Assembly (NCBI GenBank): GCA_041486115.1
Contig: JBGPKT010000027.1
Coordinates: forward strand, 1-23,485
Length of the DNA: 23,485 nucleotides
Reading direction: 5' to 3'
From: JACQBY01 sp041486115
Lineage (GTDB): Bacteria; Nitrospirota; Nitrospiria; JACQBW01
Shown: in pieces, positions 21,681-23,485 of the stretch
Numbering within the stretch: position 1 is the first letter of the stretch
Layout of the letters: every line of letters begins with the position of its first letter
Translations under genes and position numbers: made by a program
The notes under the pieces: model-generated
The model's input: the letters and a program-made list of their open reading frames with translations, nothing else
Database searches by the model: none
What the model was told of the DNA's origin: nothing

Positions 21681-23485
21681 ATGGTGCATAAAATTGAAAT
21701 GATGCTGGCCGGGGAAAAATTAACTCTTGAAACCGGACTATGGGCAAGACAGGCTGATGGCGCGGTAAGAATTCAGTACGCGGATACCGTGATGCTGGTA
21801 ACCGTTGTGGCCGCGAAACAAAGTAAACCCGGGGTCGATTTTCTCCCCCTGACGGTAGATTATCAGGAAAAAGCCTACGCCGCGGGGAAAATACCGGGCG
21901 GTTTTTTCAAAAGAGAAGGGAGGCCTTCAGAACGGGAGATTTTAAACAGCCGGTTGATTGACCGTCCCCTCAGGCCGTTGTTTCCCCCTTCTTTTTTCAA
22001 GGATGTCAATGTGGTGGCATCGGTCTTATCGGCGGACCAGAGCGGATCGATGGACTTTCTGGGAATCCTTGGCGCTTCAGCCGCGTTATTGATTTCGGAC
22101 ATTCCTTTCCATACGCCCGTCGCAGCGGTCCGGATTGGCCGGATAAACGGAGAGATCGTGATCAACCCCGATACGAAAGAATCGGAGAAAAGCGATCTGA
22201 ACATGGTGGTCGCCGCGACTGAAGATGCCGTCATGATGGTGGAAGGGGGAGCCCGGGAGCTTTCTGAAGAGATCATTTTAAAGGCGATTGAAGCGGCCCA
22301 CCGGGAGATCAGAAAAATCCTTGAAGTCCAAAGGGAGTTTCAGGGAAGGGCTGGAAAACAGAAACAGAGCATTGTCTCTGTCGAAATCGACCCTTCGTTA
22401 AGAGTGTCGGTAGACCATGCCGTGAGAGCGTTGATCCAGGAAGCCGTTCAGATTAACGAAAAAGGCCTGAGACAGGACACGCTGAACGCTATCCGGAGCA
22501 AAGTCCAGGAAGATTTAAAAACAGGGGTAGAAAAAAACCCGGACCGCGAGAGGGATATCAATGTCATTTTTCATGATATAGAAAAAGAGATCGTCAGAAA
22601 AGGGATCATTGAAAAAGGGGTCCGTTCCGACGGCAGGGGATCGTCCGATATCCGCCAGATTACGTCAGAAGTCGCGGTCCTTCCCAGAACTCACGGATCG
22701 GCCCTTTTTACGCGGGGAGAAACCCAGAGTCTTGCGGTGGTTACCCTAGGGACTTCAGATGACCAGCAGAAAATCGACAGTCTCGAAGGGGTTTTCGAAA
22801 AAAGTTTCATGCTTCACTATAATTTTCCCGCTTTCAGCGTGGGAGAGGCCCGTGCTCTGAGAAGTCCGGGGAGAAGGGAAATCGGCCATGGCGCTCTCGC
22901 CGAGAGGAGTTTAAGCGCAATCCTCCCCGATAAAACGCGATTTCCCTATACCATACGGATCGTTTCCGATATTCTGGAGTCCAACGGATCTTCTTCAATG
23001 GCTACGGTTTGCGGAGGGACGCTGGCGTTGATGGATGCCGGGGTTCCTATTAAAGCCCCTGTGGCCGGAATTGCCATGGGTCTGATAAAAGAGGGGAATA
23101 AAACGGTGATCCTCTCCGATATTCTGGGGCAGGAAGACCACCTCGGAGATATGGATTTCAAAGTTGCCGGAACGCGTAACGGGATAACCGCCATCCAGAT
23201 GGATATTAAAATTGCCGGGATTGACCAGGCGATTATGACCCGGGCGCTCGACCAGGCCCGTATTGGGAGGCTTTTCATTCTCGACAAGATGCTGACCGCG
23301 CTTTCGGAGCCCCGCAAGGAATGCTCCATCTATGCGCCCAAGATTCTGCAAATGAAGATTAAGCCCGAAAAGGTCCGCGAAGTCATCGGTCCGGGCGGTA
23401 AAGTGATCCGGAGCATCATCGAAAAGACCGGCGTCAAAATTGACATTGAAGATGACGGAACGATTAACATCGCCTCGATCGACGA
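21681..23485 (+). CDS. pnp: Polyribonucleotide nucleotidyltransferase (PNPase), 3' end missing
   Basis: 601 complete codons are visible and the frame remains open at the right edge. The ATG lies 12 bases after AAAGGA. The first RNase PH domain begins at MVHKIEMMLAG and contains GGFFKREGRPSEREIL and SRLIDRPLRPLF. A helical linker separates it from the second RNase PH domain (RGSSDIRQITSEV onward), which contains SNGSSSMATVCGGTLALMDAG and SDILGQEDHLGDMDFKVAG with the catalytic aspartates. The KH domain begins at about residue 555 (KPEKVREVIGPGGKVI); the S1 domain is cut off. The enzyme degrades RNA by phosphorolysis in the 3'-to-5' direction and forms the degradosome in many bacteria. Confidence 0.97.
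   Translation, partial: MVHKIEMMLAGEKLTLETGLWARQADGAVRIQYADTVMLVTVVAAKQSKPGVDFLPLTVDYQEKAYAAGKIPGGFFKREGRPSEREILNSRLIDRPLRPLFPPSFFKDVNVVASVLSADQSGSMDFLGILGASAALLISDIPFHTPVAAVRIGRINGEIVINPDTKESEKSDLNMVVAATEDAVMMVEGGARELSEEIILKAIEAAHREIRKILEVQREFQGRAGKQKQSIVSVEIDPSLRVSVDHAVRALIQEAVQINEKGLRQDTLNAIRSKVQEDLKTGVEKNPDRERDINVIFHDIEKEIVRKGIIEKGVRSDGRGSSDIRQITSEVAVLPRTHGSALFTRGETQSLAVVTLGTSDDQQKIDSLEGVFEKSFMLHYNFPAFSVGEARALRSPGRREIGHGALAERSLSAILPDKTRFPYTIRIVSDILESNGSSSMATVCGGTLALMDAGVPIKAPVAGIAMGLIKEGNKTVILSDILGQEDHLGDMDFKVAGTRNGITAIQMDIKIAGIDQAIMTRALDQARIGRLFILDKMLTALSEPRKECSIYAPKILQMKIKPEKVREVIGPGGKVIRSIIEKTGVKIDIEDDGTINIASID

Overview
The window is bacterial chromosome at roughly 45-50% GC (an estimate by eye). 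Both exported-protein signals and a full set of translation genes are present. The gene order rimP-nusA-infB-ylxP-rbfA-nrnA-truB-rpsO-pnp, the periplasmic methionine sulfoxide reductases and the large hybrid kinases suggest a Gram-negative, deltaproteobacterial or Nitrospirota-like organism. That placement is inference; no rRNA or other taxonomic marker was tested.

Layout, all genes on the + strand. (1) 1-353: the 3' end of a hotdog-fold thioesterase. (2) 384-5088: a 1172-residue membrane hybrid histidine kinase carrying two kinase modules and a receiver, followed by a soluble receiver-kinase protein. No DNA-binding output regulator is present. (3) 5194-8256: a bifunctional (p)ppGpp synthetase/hydrolase with its own extended -10 promoter, then a D-amino-acid aminotransferase. 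(4) 8257-8744: non-coding DNA with two inverted repeats and a GACCCC-type short repeat. (5) 8745-12196: an ECF sigma factor, an overlapping zinc-motif anti-sigma factor, an uncharacterised exported protein, a Tat-exported MsrB and a Sec-exported MsrA. Two promoter-like motifs of identical spacing (TGTAAGG-N15-CGAC) sit between the regulators and the exported genes, so this reads as a self-contained response to oxidised envelope proteins. (6) 12197-14080: an accessory stretch with a four-helix heme-copper-oxidase-like protein, an orphan YqaJ/lambda-exonuclease-type nuclease bracketed by short inverted repeats, and a small cupin. (7) 14128-23485: the conserved transcription/translation operon, led by a strong promoter and a perfect intrinsic terminator placed before rimP, and running through nusA, infB, ylxP, rbfA, nrnA, truB and rpsO into pnp, which leaves the window.

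Most noteworthy: the sigma/anti-sigma/Msr locus with tandem matched promoters and an undescribed exported partner; the leader terminator ahead of the nusA operon, which suggests attenuation; and the orphan nuclease between inverted repeats. No CRISPR array, tRNA, rRNA or intact transposase was seen.
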